A stretch of 10,413 bases of DNA from Candidatus Latescibacterota bacterium (GTDB taxonomy: Bacteria; Latescibacterota; MVCY01; DTYK01): assembly GCA_012961925.1 (NCBI GenBank), contig DTYK01000261.1, positions 1 to 10,413 of the forward strand. The letters run 5' to 3'. The translations under genes and the position numbers were made by a program. Within the stretch, counting starts at the first letter, position 1; every line of letters begins with the position of its first letter. Of this stretch, positions 1-6,171 are shown in pieces. Under the pieces are notes generated by a model, which was not told the DNA's origin, did no database searches, and saw nothing but the letters and a program-made list of their open reading frames with translations.

Positions 1-239
1 GATCTTCCCCACTCCAATTCTTTCAAGAGGCTGTCTGTGGGAATAATCTGATAAAACGGGTTTTCGGCCAGGACCTCCCCTAATGAGACGGCTATGCCCT
101 TTTCAATATCCCAACTTCCATCATAGCCGGTCTTGTCTTTAAACGGCAGTATGCCAATATTTTGAGAAGAGAAGGCGGGTGTGCTTTGCAACAGGAATGC
201 AACAAAAAGGATATAGGTCAATCGGACATATCTGCTCAT
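1..239 (-). CDS. Secreted protein, N-terminal part only (possible CsgG/LpoB-like fold)
   Basis: This is the first 79 codons of a gene on the minus strand that leaves the window at its left edge. The protein opens MSRYVRLTYILFVAFLLQ, a short basic N-terminus followed by a hydrophobic stretch, and then STPAFSS, which gives a likely signal-peptidase I cut near residue 25. The mature part begins NIGILPFKDKTG and continues with GIAVSLGEVLAENPFYQIIP. An opening strand 'IxILPFxDxTG' followed by 'G(I/L)AxxLxxxLxxxxxF' is the usual start of the CsgG/LpoB/TolB-N-like periplasmic fold, so a periplasmic or envelope protein is likely. The assignment rests on about 55 residues. A GGAGG lies 13 bases before the ATG, rather far, but no better start is in frame. 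The gene follows the M24 gene on the same strand after 100 bases and could be co-transcribed with it. Signal peptide: confident. Family: tentative. Confidence 0.7.
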   Translation of the reverse strand, partial: MSRYVRLTYILFVAFLLQSTPAFSSQNIGILPFKDKTGYDGSWDIEKGIAVSLGEVLAENPFYQIIPTDSLLKELEWGR

Positions 240-339
240 CTCAGAAACCGTACCTCCGGATTTCGGTGCTCTTTTCATAAATGCAGAATGTATGAACTTC
301 TATTTTGACCACCCGTGTCAATCTATGGAATCGGCGGTT

Positions 340-1413
340 TTATAATTCGAGGATGTCGGGGCGCCGGATCCCTTCAACGTTCAGCATTGGCCAGCCTTTT
401 ATCTCTGTAAGGATCTGGGGCCCTTCTCTGGTGGCAATAATTGTATCCTCGGACTTGGTCCCGGTGATAGACGGATTCCAGGCGTATGCTTGATTCTCAA
501 GTACTACCTCAACTGAATCCGGGGTTGCCTTGAACTCCCTGGGGGCATAACCCGTGGCCCCACCCTGGTGATGTAGTCCCCATTCATCTCCGAATCCGGC
601 CTTTTGATATGCCTCGAGGGCCCTCTGAAAGATCTGTGCCACCTTTGCCCCGGGCTTTGTGTTCGAGATGAAGGTAGCATCTACAAGGGTCACAGCCTGA
701 TGCTTCCGGCGCAAAAGCGCAGGAAGCGGTCCGAAGTGCACCAATCGTGTCATGGAGACTATCAAACCCCATTTGCGCGCGCAGACGACAACCATAGCAT
801 ATCTCTTCAGCCTCTTTTGAGTCGGGAGAGGGTGTCTGAAACTTTCAATGCGTTCGTCCACCCCTATCAGAAGTACTATCGGCACAATTCCTTTCGGGAA
901 GAGGCTTTCGGCCAGGCGTCCCGCTATCTGAAGCTCCGTATCGCCGACCTTAAGGCCCCGGCAGACCTCATCTACGGATTCGGCGGTATCGTTGCCGAGA
1001 CAGCGATATCTTTCGATTTCGGCCTCGGTGAGGGTGTAACGAAACCGGGTGAACTCTTCGGCCAATGGACCGGTATCATCTGCCACCCTTTCTCCGGCCA
1101 GTTCTTTGATGATCTTGCTAAGGTCCTTTGGACTATGCCACGGAAAGGATCGGATCTCAAACCCGAGGTCTTCTATCTCCTCCCTAACTATCCGGGGTGC
1201 CTCGATGTTATCGGCTATGACGAAGTCTCCCTGTTGAGTCACGAGGATCGGGGCTGCTCCGGCCTCAGATGCGATGGCGACGAAGTTGCTACCGCCAGCC
1301 GTGTACCATGAAAAGTTGCTCTGCTGGGTGAGCAGCATCCCGTCTATGGACTTGTGGTCAAGAAACGTTCTGACCTTTTGACGTTTTATCTCAACCTCTT
1401 CGGCTCTGGTCAT
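340..1413 (-). CDS. M24-fold (creatinase/Xaa-Pro peptidase-like) protein lacking most metal ligands
   Basis: A 357-residue cytoplasmic protein with no signal peptide, the usual length for the two-domain creatinase/Xaa-Pro peptidase layout: N-terminal creatinase-type domain (about 8-120) and pita-bread M24 domain (about 130-340). The domain is recognised from the TRLVHFG segment (222-228), HHQGG (281-285), the Tyr-Ala-Trp-Asn-Pro stretch (310-314) and GTKSEDT (318-324). Active M24 enzymes bind two metals through Asp, Asp, His, Glu, Glu. Here the segment that normally carries both Asp residues reads CARKWGLIVSMTR (211-223), with no Asp. The His of the 'HxxGHG' motif is replaced by Gly285. Only Glu306 and Glu322 remain. 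I infer that it is not a normal dinuclear metallopeptidase; a metal-free hydrolase or a binding protein is possible. The ATG is preceded by GGGGAG at a six-base spacing. Its own promoter and a hairpin lie upstream (1470-1584). Fold: confident. Activity: unknown. Confidence 0.85.
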   Translation of the reverse strand: MTRAEEVEIKRQKVRTFLDHKSIDGMLLTQQSNFSWYTAGGSNFVAIASEAGAAPILVTQQGDFVIADNIEAPRIVREEIEDLGFEIRSFPWHSPKDLSKIIKELAGERVADDTGPLAEEFTRFRYTLTEAEIERYRCLGNDTAESVDEVCRGLKVGDTELQIAGRLAESLFPKGIVPIVLLIGVDERIESFRHPLPTQKRLKRYAMVVVCARKWGLIVSMTRLVHFGPLPALLRRKHQAVTLVDATFISNTKPGAKVAQIFQRALEAYQKAGFGDEWGLHHQGGATGYAPREFKATPDSVEVVLENQAYAWNPSITGTKSEDTIIATREGPQILTEIKGWPMLNVEGIRRPDILEL

Positions 1414-1469
1414 ATGGTGCTCCCCTTCAGTGATGGAAGTTTAACGATATCCCGGGAGAGCAAACACGG

Positions 1470-1510
1470 AAAAAACACCGAAAAGCACTAAATCCGGCTG
1501 TTTTGGTGTT
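1470..1510 (-). terminator. Candidate hairpin plus T-tract in the M24 gene leader
   Basis: On the minus strand AACACC-AAAA-CA pairs with TG-(C)-TTTT-(C)-GGTGTT, a 12-bp stem with two single-base bulges and a loop of about 11 bases. It is followed at once by six T residues (the A-run at 1470-1475 on the plus strand). This has the form of a rho-independent terminator. It lies after the phosphatase gene and about 57 bases before the M24 start, downstream of the M24 promoter. It could therefore end read-through from the phosphatase gene or act as an attenuator. The stem is A/T-rich and probably weak, hence the low confidence. Confidence 0.35.
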
Positions 1511-1554
1511 CGCTCGATATCTTCCCGAAGGCGGATTTAAGTTTAACCTGCATC

Positions 1555-1584
1555 AAAATAACATAAAAAGAGCCCTCTTGTCAA
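1555..1584 (-). promoter_or_regulatory. Sigma-70-type promoter for the M24 gene
   Basis: On the minus strand a perfect -35 box TTGACA (1584-1579) is followed after 18 bases by TATTTT (1560-1555), which keeps the key T, A and final T of a -10 box. Transcription would start near 1548 and leave a leader of about 135 bases before the M24 ATG at 1413. The -35 box sits in GCTTGACAA, the same nine bases as in the phosphatase promoter. A short palindrome, AAGAG-GG-CTCTT followed by T residues (1579-1563), lies in the spacer and might be a weak terminator of the phosphatase transcript. Confidence 0.5.
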
Positions 1585-1625
1585 GCATAAAGATGGACCG
1601 GTTTACTACGGTGATCGCTACCTTA

Positions 1626-2267
1626 TCAGAAATCGACTCTGCGTCCGCTCTCTGTAAGTCTATACAGGTGGCATGTATCATTCAGCAGATAGAGCACATA
1701 ACCCCTATCTTCAGACCATTCGAAGATGTTTACTGCACACGTATCCTGTCTGATGCGCCAGAAATGGGAGTTATCCAGTCCGAGGACAAAGCAGAGCAGA
1801 ACCTTGTTAACAACCCTGTGGGAGACGATCACAACAGTTCTGCTGGGGTGTTCGGCGAGGACCTTCTCTAAGGCGTTGACAGACCTCTTTCTCACGTCCT
1901 GCAGGCTTTCGCCTCCGGGGGTTCTGACCGTATGAGGTTCCTTCTCCCATCGTGAGTAGAGTTCGGGATACCGCTTTCTCACCTCCTGATGGGAGAGCCC
2001 CTGCCACTCCCCATAATCAAAGTCCATGAACCCCGGCTCGACCACGACCTCAAGATTATGGAAGTCGGCTATCTTCTGCGCCGTCTGAAGTGCCCTCTTC
2101 AGAGGGCTTGAGTAGATGGCATCGATGCCGATCTCTTTGAGCGTTATTGTGACCAGTTCTGCCTGTCTTATCCCCTCCGGGCTAAGAAGCACATCGGCAC
2201 GCCCCCGAAATATCCGCTGTCTGTTCCAATCGGTCTCTCCGTGACGGATAAGGATGACCCTTGTCAT
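1626..2267 (-). CDS. Histidine phosphatase family protein (phosphoglycerate mutase-like)
   Basis: A 213-residue soluble protein of the RHG (branch 1) histidine phosphatase family, the normal size for cofactor-independent members such as alpha-ribazole phosphatase and broad-range sugar or nucleotide phosphatases. The chemistry goes through a phosphohistidine. All catalytic positions are visible: RHGET at 8-12 with nucleophile His9 and Arg8, Arg58 in SSPLKRA, Glu87 in DYGEWQG and His150 in VSHRVVNK. PGGES at 117-121 is also typical. The substrate cannot be read from the sequence, and no cobalamin genes are nearby to favour a CobC role. The ATG at 2267 is chosen because GGAGG lies eight bases upstream and the conserved domain starts at once. 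An in-frame TTG at 2294 would add nine residues with no family match and has no ribosome binding site. Read from a strong promoter at 2374-2402. Confidence 0.9.
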   Translation of the reverse strand: MTRVILIRHGETDWNRQRIFRGRADVLLSPEGIRQAELVTITLKEIGIDAIYSSPLKRALQTAQKIADFHNLEVVVEPGFMDFDYGEWQGLSHQEVRKRYPELYSRWEKEPHTVRTPGGESLQDVRKRSVNALEKVLAEHPSRTVVIVSHRVVNKVLLCFVLGLDNSHFWRIRQDTCAVNIFEWSEDRGYVLYLLNDTCHLYRLTESGRRVDF

Positions 2268-2275
2268 CGTCTTTC

Positions 2276-2280
2276 CCTCC
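2276..2280 (-). promoter_or_regulatory. Ribosome binding site that sets the phosphatase start
   Basis: GGAGG on the minus strand, eight bases before the ATG at 2267. It lies inside the longer reading frame that would begin at the TTG at 2294, which argues that the ATG is the true start. Confidence 0.7.
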
Positions 2281-2373
2281 GTATTGGGCAGCAATCACAC
2301 CTGCTGAATTCGTCCCCATGTCGGACCACCTTCAAAATCCTACACCGCCGAAAGCGGCCCACTTTATACAAAG

Positions 2374-2402
2374 AAGATAAACCTGAAGCCGAGCATTGTC
2401 AA
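2374..2402 (-). promoter_or_regulatory. Sigma-70-type promoter for the histidine phosphatase gene
   Basis: On the minus strand a perfect TTGACA (2402-2397), 17 bases, then TATCTT (2379-2374). The predicted start near 2367 gives a leader of about 100 bases. In that leader CCGC-TTTCG-GCGG can form a small GC-rich hairpin (plus-strand positions about 2345-2357). The -35 box is one arm of the inverted repeat at 2397-2415. Confidence 0.6.
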
Positions 2403-2415
2403 GCGAAGATTGACA
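2397..2415. promoter_or_regulatory. Perfect inverted repeat TGTCAA-N7-TTGACA between divergent promoters
   Basis: Two perfect 6-base arms with a 7-base spacer (GCGAAGA). The left arm is the -35 box of the phosphatase promoter read on the minus strand. The right arm is a consensus -35 on the plus strand, with only a poor TACCCT match 18 bases on. It may be an operator for a dimeric regulator acting on both directions, or simply two back-to-back -35 boxes; the sequence does not decide. Confidence 0.35.
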
Positions 2416-2438
2416 CCGAGGTCCGGCTGATTTTACCC

Positions 2439-2467
2439 TTGTTTTCCTCCAGAAAATATTGTATACT
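2439..2467 (+). promoter_or_regulatory. Sigma-70-type promoter for the peptidase-led gene block
   Basis: TTGTTT (2439-2444), a 17-base spacer, then TATACT (2462-2467), a five-of-six match to the -10 consensus. The A/T-rich spacer (AGAAAATATT) fits a promoter. Transcription would start near 2474, about 84 bases before the peptidase start. It is the only good plus-strand promoter I found for the run peptidase, DUF62, rnfB, tatC. Confidence 0.6.
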
Positions 2468-2545
2468 ATTAGCGCTCTTCATACCACTACACCATCTGGG
2501 GGAGAGCCTAACTTACCGTGAACTGAAGGTTAGTCCAATAGCGAT

Positions 2546-2552
2546 GGGAGGG
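2546..2552 (+). promoter_or_regulatory. Ribosome binding site supporting a TTG start
   Basis: GGGAGGG ends five bases before the TTG at 2558. No ATG or GTG in this frame lies at a usable distance: the nearby ATG at 2544 is in another frame and meets a TGA after five codons. This site is the main evidence for TTG initiation of the peptidase. Confidence 0.65.
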
Positions 2553-2557
2553 CCCCC

Positions 2558-4249
2558 TTGAGCCCTGAGGTATTGAAGACAAGCATTAAAACGGTCCTGT
2601 TATCCCTGATAGTCCTGTTCTCCTCCGGTGAGCGTTCTTATGCCTCACTCCAGAGGAAGGCCTTTGTCACCGACCTCTTGGGAAAAATAGATCGTGAACG
2701 GATGGAACAGGACCTGGCCCATCTGGTATACAGGGATCCAACGAAACCCTATGACAATTTACCGGAAAACCTCAGAACTCGATTCGCCAGACGTAAGGAA
2801 TGCTGGAACTCTGCCGGTCTCTACATCCGGGATCGGTTGATCCAGGCCCTCGGAGATAGCACTTCGGTCGAGGTTAAGCCTTTTATACATACCTCCGGTG
2901 ACACCATGTACAATATAATCGGGACCCTGAAGGGGGAGGGAGACGGCTATTATATCTATGCAGCTCACTATGATGCTACAGCCTATAATACGCCGGATTG
3001 GGATTGGAGGACGGATCCCGCCCCTGGTGCCGATGATAACGGAAGCGGTGTAGTATCCGTGCTTGAAGCAGCAAGGGTCCTCTCCTCGTCCGGATTGAGG
3101 TTCCCCTTCTCCATAAAGTTCATCTTCTTCTCCGGTGAGGAGTTCAGGATGGTGGGAAGCAAGACCTATGCATCTGAAGCCAGTCAAAGGGGAGATAATA
3201 TCCTTGGTATGATAAACTCTGACATGATAGGATATGGAGGAGAAGCCGATCTCATCGGCGATCGAAGATCACAATGGCTGCTCGATCTGATGCAGAGGAT
3301 GAACGAGACCTATGGGATTGGACTTGATCTGAGGAAGATAATTGATCCAGTAGCAAACCGTGGAGATCACGCGTCATTCTGGGATTTGGACTACGATGCC
3401 GTCTGGTTTGTCGAACACTACCCTCCGGAGGACACAAACCCCCAGTATGACAGCATCGGCGATGTGGTCTTCAGCAAGGACCTCAATTATCACATCAATT
3501 TCGACCTTATTGCGGAGGTAACGAGACTGGTCTGTGCCACGCTGGCACATTTCACTGCCGCCGTGGGTGCGTTGCCTGACCTTGCTGTATATCCTGGCGA
3601 TGTTCGATTCCTAGGTCCGACAGGAGATCTTTCGCTAACCATAAGGAACTTAGGGGATGCCCCCGTCGAGTCGAATTTTACGGTCAGGGTCGGTGAATGC
3701 GACCGTGACTCCACCGCTTACAACGTGATCTGGGAGGAGACCGTCTCCGAAATCGTGCCGCCGGGAGGATATCGCCAGGTGATAAACGGTTTCTGGGACA
3801 GGACCGTAACCGGCCTATTTCGTATAGATGTCGATCCTGAAGACGATATAGCCGAATGGGACGAGGACAATAACGTCGTCTACCAGACGCTCAGCAGGCC
3901 CAGGTCGGACCGCCCGGAGATCACTGAAGCTTATGTTTACCCGAATCCCTGCTACGGCGAAAGGCTCTACTTTCACTATCAGTTATCGAAGGAAGCAACC
4001 GTTCGAATTGAGGTCTTCAATCTTGCCGGTGAAATCGTGTGGGACAGGGAGATCTTGAGGGATCTACGGTTTCAAAGTGACATCACTTACGGGGCAAATT
4101 ACGGGTTAAACGAGCCCGAATGGAACTGCAGGAACAAGGGCGGGGCACCTGTGCCAGGAGGGCTTTACATCTACAAGGTTTCGGCCTTTGATGGAGAAGG
4201 TACCTCACCCGCTGACTTCGTGATCGGGAAGTTCGCCGTGATCAGATGA
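2558..4249 (+). CDS. Secreted M28 family zinc aminopeptidase with CARDB-like and FlgD-like/sorting C-terminal domains
   Basis: A 563-residue exported peptidase. Residues 1-29 form a signal peptide (Lys-rich start, hydrophobic LLSLIVLF, then SYA as a likely cut site). The M28 catalytic domain covers about 45-335 and shows the full two-zinc set: His137 in AAHYDA, bridging Asp159 in PGADDNGSG, general base Glu194 and ligand Glu195 in FSGEE, Asp222 in NSDMIGY and His271 in GDHASFWD. Family members remove N-terminal amino acids from peptides. Residues about 338-441 resemble a CARDB beta-sandwich (DLAVYPGDV, LTIRNLGD, the acidic DPEDDIAEWDEDNN). Residues about 455-563 carry YPNPCYG, the FNLAGE strand and GGLYIYKV, typical of FlgD-like or type IX sorting-type tails, which suggests surface attachment or secretion. 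The start is a TTG with a good ribosome binding site. The gene overlaps the next by ATGA. Catalytic role: confident. Substrate and tail function: inferred. Confidence 0.93.
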   Translation: MSPEVLKTSIKTVLLSLIVLFSSGERSYASLQRKAFVTDLLGKIDRERMEQDLAHLVYRDPTKPYDNLPENLRTRFARRKECWNSAGLYIRDRLIQALGDSTSVEVKPFIHTSGDTMYNIIGTLKGEGDGYYIYAAHYDATAYNTPDWDWRTDPAPGADDNGSGVVSVLEAARVLSSSGLRFPFSIKFIFFSGEEFRMVGSKTYASEASQRGDNILGMINSDMIGYGGEADLIGDRRSQWLLDLMQRMNETYGIGLDLRKIIDPVANRGDHASFWDLDYDAVWFVEHYPPEDTNPQYDSIGDVVFSKDLNYHINFDLIAEVTRLVCATLAHFTAAVGALPDLAVYPGDVRFLGPTGDLSLTIRNLGDAPVESNFTVRVGECDRDSTAYNVIWEETVSEIVPPGGYRQVINGFWDRTVTGLFRIDVDPEDDIAEWDEDNNVVYQTLSRPRSDRPEITEAYVYPNPCYGERLYFHYQLSKEATVRIEVFNLAGEIVWDREILRDLRFQSDITYGANYGLNEPEWNCRNKGGAPVPGGLYIYKVSAFDGEGTSPADFVIGKFAVIR

Positions 4250-5049
4250 AAAGGGACCGGATGTCGCGGATCATAACGTTGACCACGGATTTTGGCACCA
4301 GGGACGGTTATGCGGGGGCGATGAAGGGGGTTATCCTCCGTATCAATCCTGAGGTCTGGGTGGTCGATGTCACTCATGAGATAGAACCACACGACATAGC
4401 TGGTGCTGCCTTTGTCATTGCCGGTGCTTACCGCTACTTTCCAGAGGAGACCGTCCATTTGGTGGTGGTCGATCCCGGCGTCGGGGGAGAGAGGAGACCG
4501 ATCATAGTGCGAACGGAGGATTACCTGTTCGTCGGACCTGACAATGGGGTCTTTTCTCTCATCTACCGGAGAGAGAAGAGAAGCCGGGTGATCGAGATCT
4601 CCAACCCGGATCTTATGCTACCGGAGGTAAGCGATACCTTTCACGGCAGGGACATCTTCGCCCCTGCTGCCGCACACATGTCAAAGGGAGTTGAACTCTC
4701 CCGGTTTGGGAAGGAGATCACCGATTACGTCCAGATCCCCTTTGATGAACCCCGGATCAAGGGGGACAGGCTGGAGGGCCAGATCATACACATTGACAGG
4801 TTTGGAAACCTCATAACGAACCTCTCAAGGGATATCTTCGAGGCCTTTGTCGGTGAGAGGAACTTCAGGATAGAGGTGGAAAGCAAGACCCTCAACAGGG
4901 TATGCCGATCCTATTCTGAGGTCCGAGAGGGAGAGTTGCTCGTGATCTTCGGGAGCCTCGGCCTCCTTGAGTTATCCGTTAATTGCGGGAATGCAGCTGA
5001 ATTGCTCAGGCTGCGAGGAGGTGAGAGGATCATCGTCGAACGGGCCTGA
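4246..5049 (+). CDS. SAM hydroxide adenosyltransferase (DUF62 family)
   Basis: A 267-residue soluble protein of the SAM hydroxide adenosyltransferase (DUF62) family, related to the SAM-dependent chlorinase and fluorinase. Known members convert SAM and hydroxide (from water) to adenosine and methionine; the physiological purpose is unclear. Visible motifs are TLTTDFGTRDGY (11-22), VVVDPGVGG (73-81), GPDNGVFS (97-104), FHGRDIFAP (132-140), IDRFGNLITNL (183-193) and a C-terminal beta domain from about 165. Asp76, Arg83 and His133 fall in the order and spacing of the Asp-Arg-His triad that activates water in the archaeal enzyme, which favours hydrolysis over halogenation. The ATG at 4246 overlaps the peptidase stop (ATGA), so translation may be coupled. 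A second ATG at 4261 fits the conserved N-terminus equally well and would remove five residues. No SAM-linked neighbour explains its placement. Confidence 0.9.
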   Translation: MKRDRMSRIITLTTDFGTRDGYAGAMKGVILRINPEVWVVDVTHEIEPHDIAGAAFVIAGAYRYFPEETVHLVVVDPGVGGERRPIIVRTEDYLFVGPDNGVFSLIYRREKRSRVIEISNPDLMLPEVSDTFHGRDIFAPAAAHMSKGVELSRFGKEITDYVQIPFDEPRIKGDRLEGQIIHIDRFGNLITNLSRDIFEAFVGERNFRIEVESKTLNRVCRSYSEVREGELLVIFGSLGLLELSVNCGNAAELLRLRGGERIIVERA

Positions 5050-5098
5050 GTCTTAGCCAGAGGCAATGTAGCTTTCATTCTACGTTCAGGAGGGTTAT

Positions 5099-6100
5099 AT
5101 GAGCGGTATCTCTCTATCTGCTATGTTATGGCTTGGTGGCCTGGGCCTTCTTTTCGGAGCTGTGCTGGCCTGGGCCTCCTTGAAGTTCACCGTAAAGGAG
5201 GACCCCAGGGTTGAGCAGGTCCTGGAGATGCTGCCTGGGGCCAACTGCGGTGCTTGTGGTTATCCGAGCTGCCGTGGATTTGCAGAGAAACTGGTTGCCG
5301 GCGATGCTCCAGTTAATAGCTGCGTCGTAGGAGGAGCAGAGACCCTCAGCAGGATCTCCGAATTCCTCGGGGTAGATGTGGAGGAACGGATTCCTATGAT
5401 CGCTGTTTTGCACTGTAAAGGCGGAGATAAAGAATGCAAGAGGCTCTATGACTATAATGGCATAGCTGACTGCCGGGCAGCAACGTTACTGGCCGAAGGG
5501 CCTAAGGCTTGCCGATATGGCTGCATCGGACTGGGCACGTGCGTGACTTCCTGTCCCTTCGGTGCTATAAAGATGGGAGACAACGGTCTACCGGTGATCG
5601 ATGAAGTCCTCTGCACAGGCTGCGGCAGGTGCGTAAATATCTGCCCCAAGCGTATCATAGGACTCATACCCAAGGCTCAAAAGATATACCTTGGATGTTC
5701 CTCTCACGACAGGGGAGCAAAGGTGAAGAAGATCTGTGAGGTGGGGTGCACGGGCTGCAGCCTCTGCGTGAAGGTCACCACTACTGGCGGCATTTCAATG
5801 GAGGATTTTCTTCCCGTTATCGATTATAACCAGAGTCCTAACCTCGTAGCCGCTGCCCATAAATGTCCGCAGAACTGCTTTGTCGACAGGGCAAAGGTGA
5901 GGTCAAAGGTCTCCATAGGGACCGAGTGCGACGGATGCGGAGCCTGTAAGCCTGTCTGTCCAACAGATGCTATCGAAGGAGAGCCCGGGGAGAGGCATAA
6001 GGTAATGCTGGAGAAGTGCATCGGCTGCGGGCTTTGCGTTCCTACCTGTGCAAAGAAAGCAATCTTCATTATGGGTGCCCTTGGATATGTGGAGGCCTGA
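5099..6100 (+). CDS. rnfB: RnfB-type ferredoxin subunit of an electron transport complex, with an altered cluster module
   Basis: A 333-residue membrane-anchored iron-sulfur protein. In the Rnf complex RnfB takes electrons from reduced ferredoxin and passes them into an ion-pumping ferredoxin:NAD+ oxidoreductase. One N-terminal membrane helix (about 8-28) is followed by the RnfB Fe-S domain with Cys50, 53, 58 and 75 (ANCGACGYPSC). Then come Cys106, 113, 125, 138 and 142, and ferredoxin motifs at 148/152 and 172-182 (CTGCGRCVNIC). The next module (213-260) keeps Cys217, 220 and 223 but has Thr227, Ser246, Leu249 and Ala252 where ferredoxin ligands are expected. An intact two-cluster ferredoxin (CDGCGACKPVC at 277-287, CIGCGLCVPTC at 307-317) ends the protein. 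The ATG has AGGAGG five bases upstream. It lies 49 bases after the DUF62 gene, and no rnfA, C, D, E or G is in the window, so its partners are encoded elsewhere or it serves another system. Confidence 0.9.
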   Translation: MSGISLSAMLWLGGLGLLFGAVLAWASLKFTVKEDPRVEQVLEMLPGANCGACGYPSCRGFAEKLVAGDAPVNSCVVGGAETLSRISEFLGVDVEERIPMIAVLHCKGGDKECKRLYDYNGIADCRAATLLAEGPKACRYGCIGLGTCVTSCPFGAIKMGDNGLPVIDEVLCTGCGRCVNICPKRIIGLIPKAQKIYLGCSSHDRGAKVKKICEVGCTGCSLCVKVTTTGGISMEDFLPVIDYNQSPNLVAAAHKCPQNCFVDRAKVRSKVSIGTECDGCGACKPVCPTDAIEGEPGERHKVMLEKCIGCGLCVPTCAKKAIFIMGALGYVEA

Positions 6101-6160
6101 TGGTCATCTACAGCAGGCTGTGTAGTGATGGGTTGGAATATAGTGTGAATACACGATTCT

Positions 6161-6166
6161 GGGGAG
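6161..6166 (+). promoter_or_regulatory. Ribosome binding site that sets the tatC start
   Basis: GGGGAG, five bases before the ATG at 6172. The competing in-frame ATG at 6100 has a GGAGG only four bases away, inside the end of rnfB, and would add 24 residues unlike any TatC. Confidence 0.65.
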
Positions 6167-6171
6167 CAAGA

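Noticed and set aside
305..321. Inverted repeat TTGAC-N7-GTCAA, and a TTGACA (321-316, minus strand) as a promoter for the secreted protein
   Set aside because: Arms of five bases are short enough to be chance, and no acceptable -10 box lies 16-18 bases from the TTGACA.
604..1311. Open frame of 235 codons on the plus strand
   Set aside because: It lies wholly antisense to the M24 gene, has no recognisable motif, no ribosome binding site and biased composition expected of a shadow frame.
2241..2561. Open frame of 106 codons on the plus strand across the divergent promoter region
   Set aside because: It starts inside the phosphatase gene, runs through two promoters and shows no protein-like pattern; it ends at the TTGA where the peptidase starts.
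6016..6171. Longer N-terminus for TatC, beginning inside rnfB or at the ATG at 6100
   Set aside because: The extra residues do not resemble TatC, and a good ribosome binding site (6161-6166) points to the ATG at 6172.
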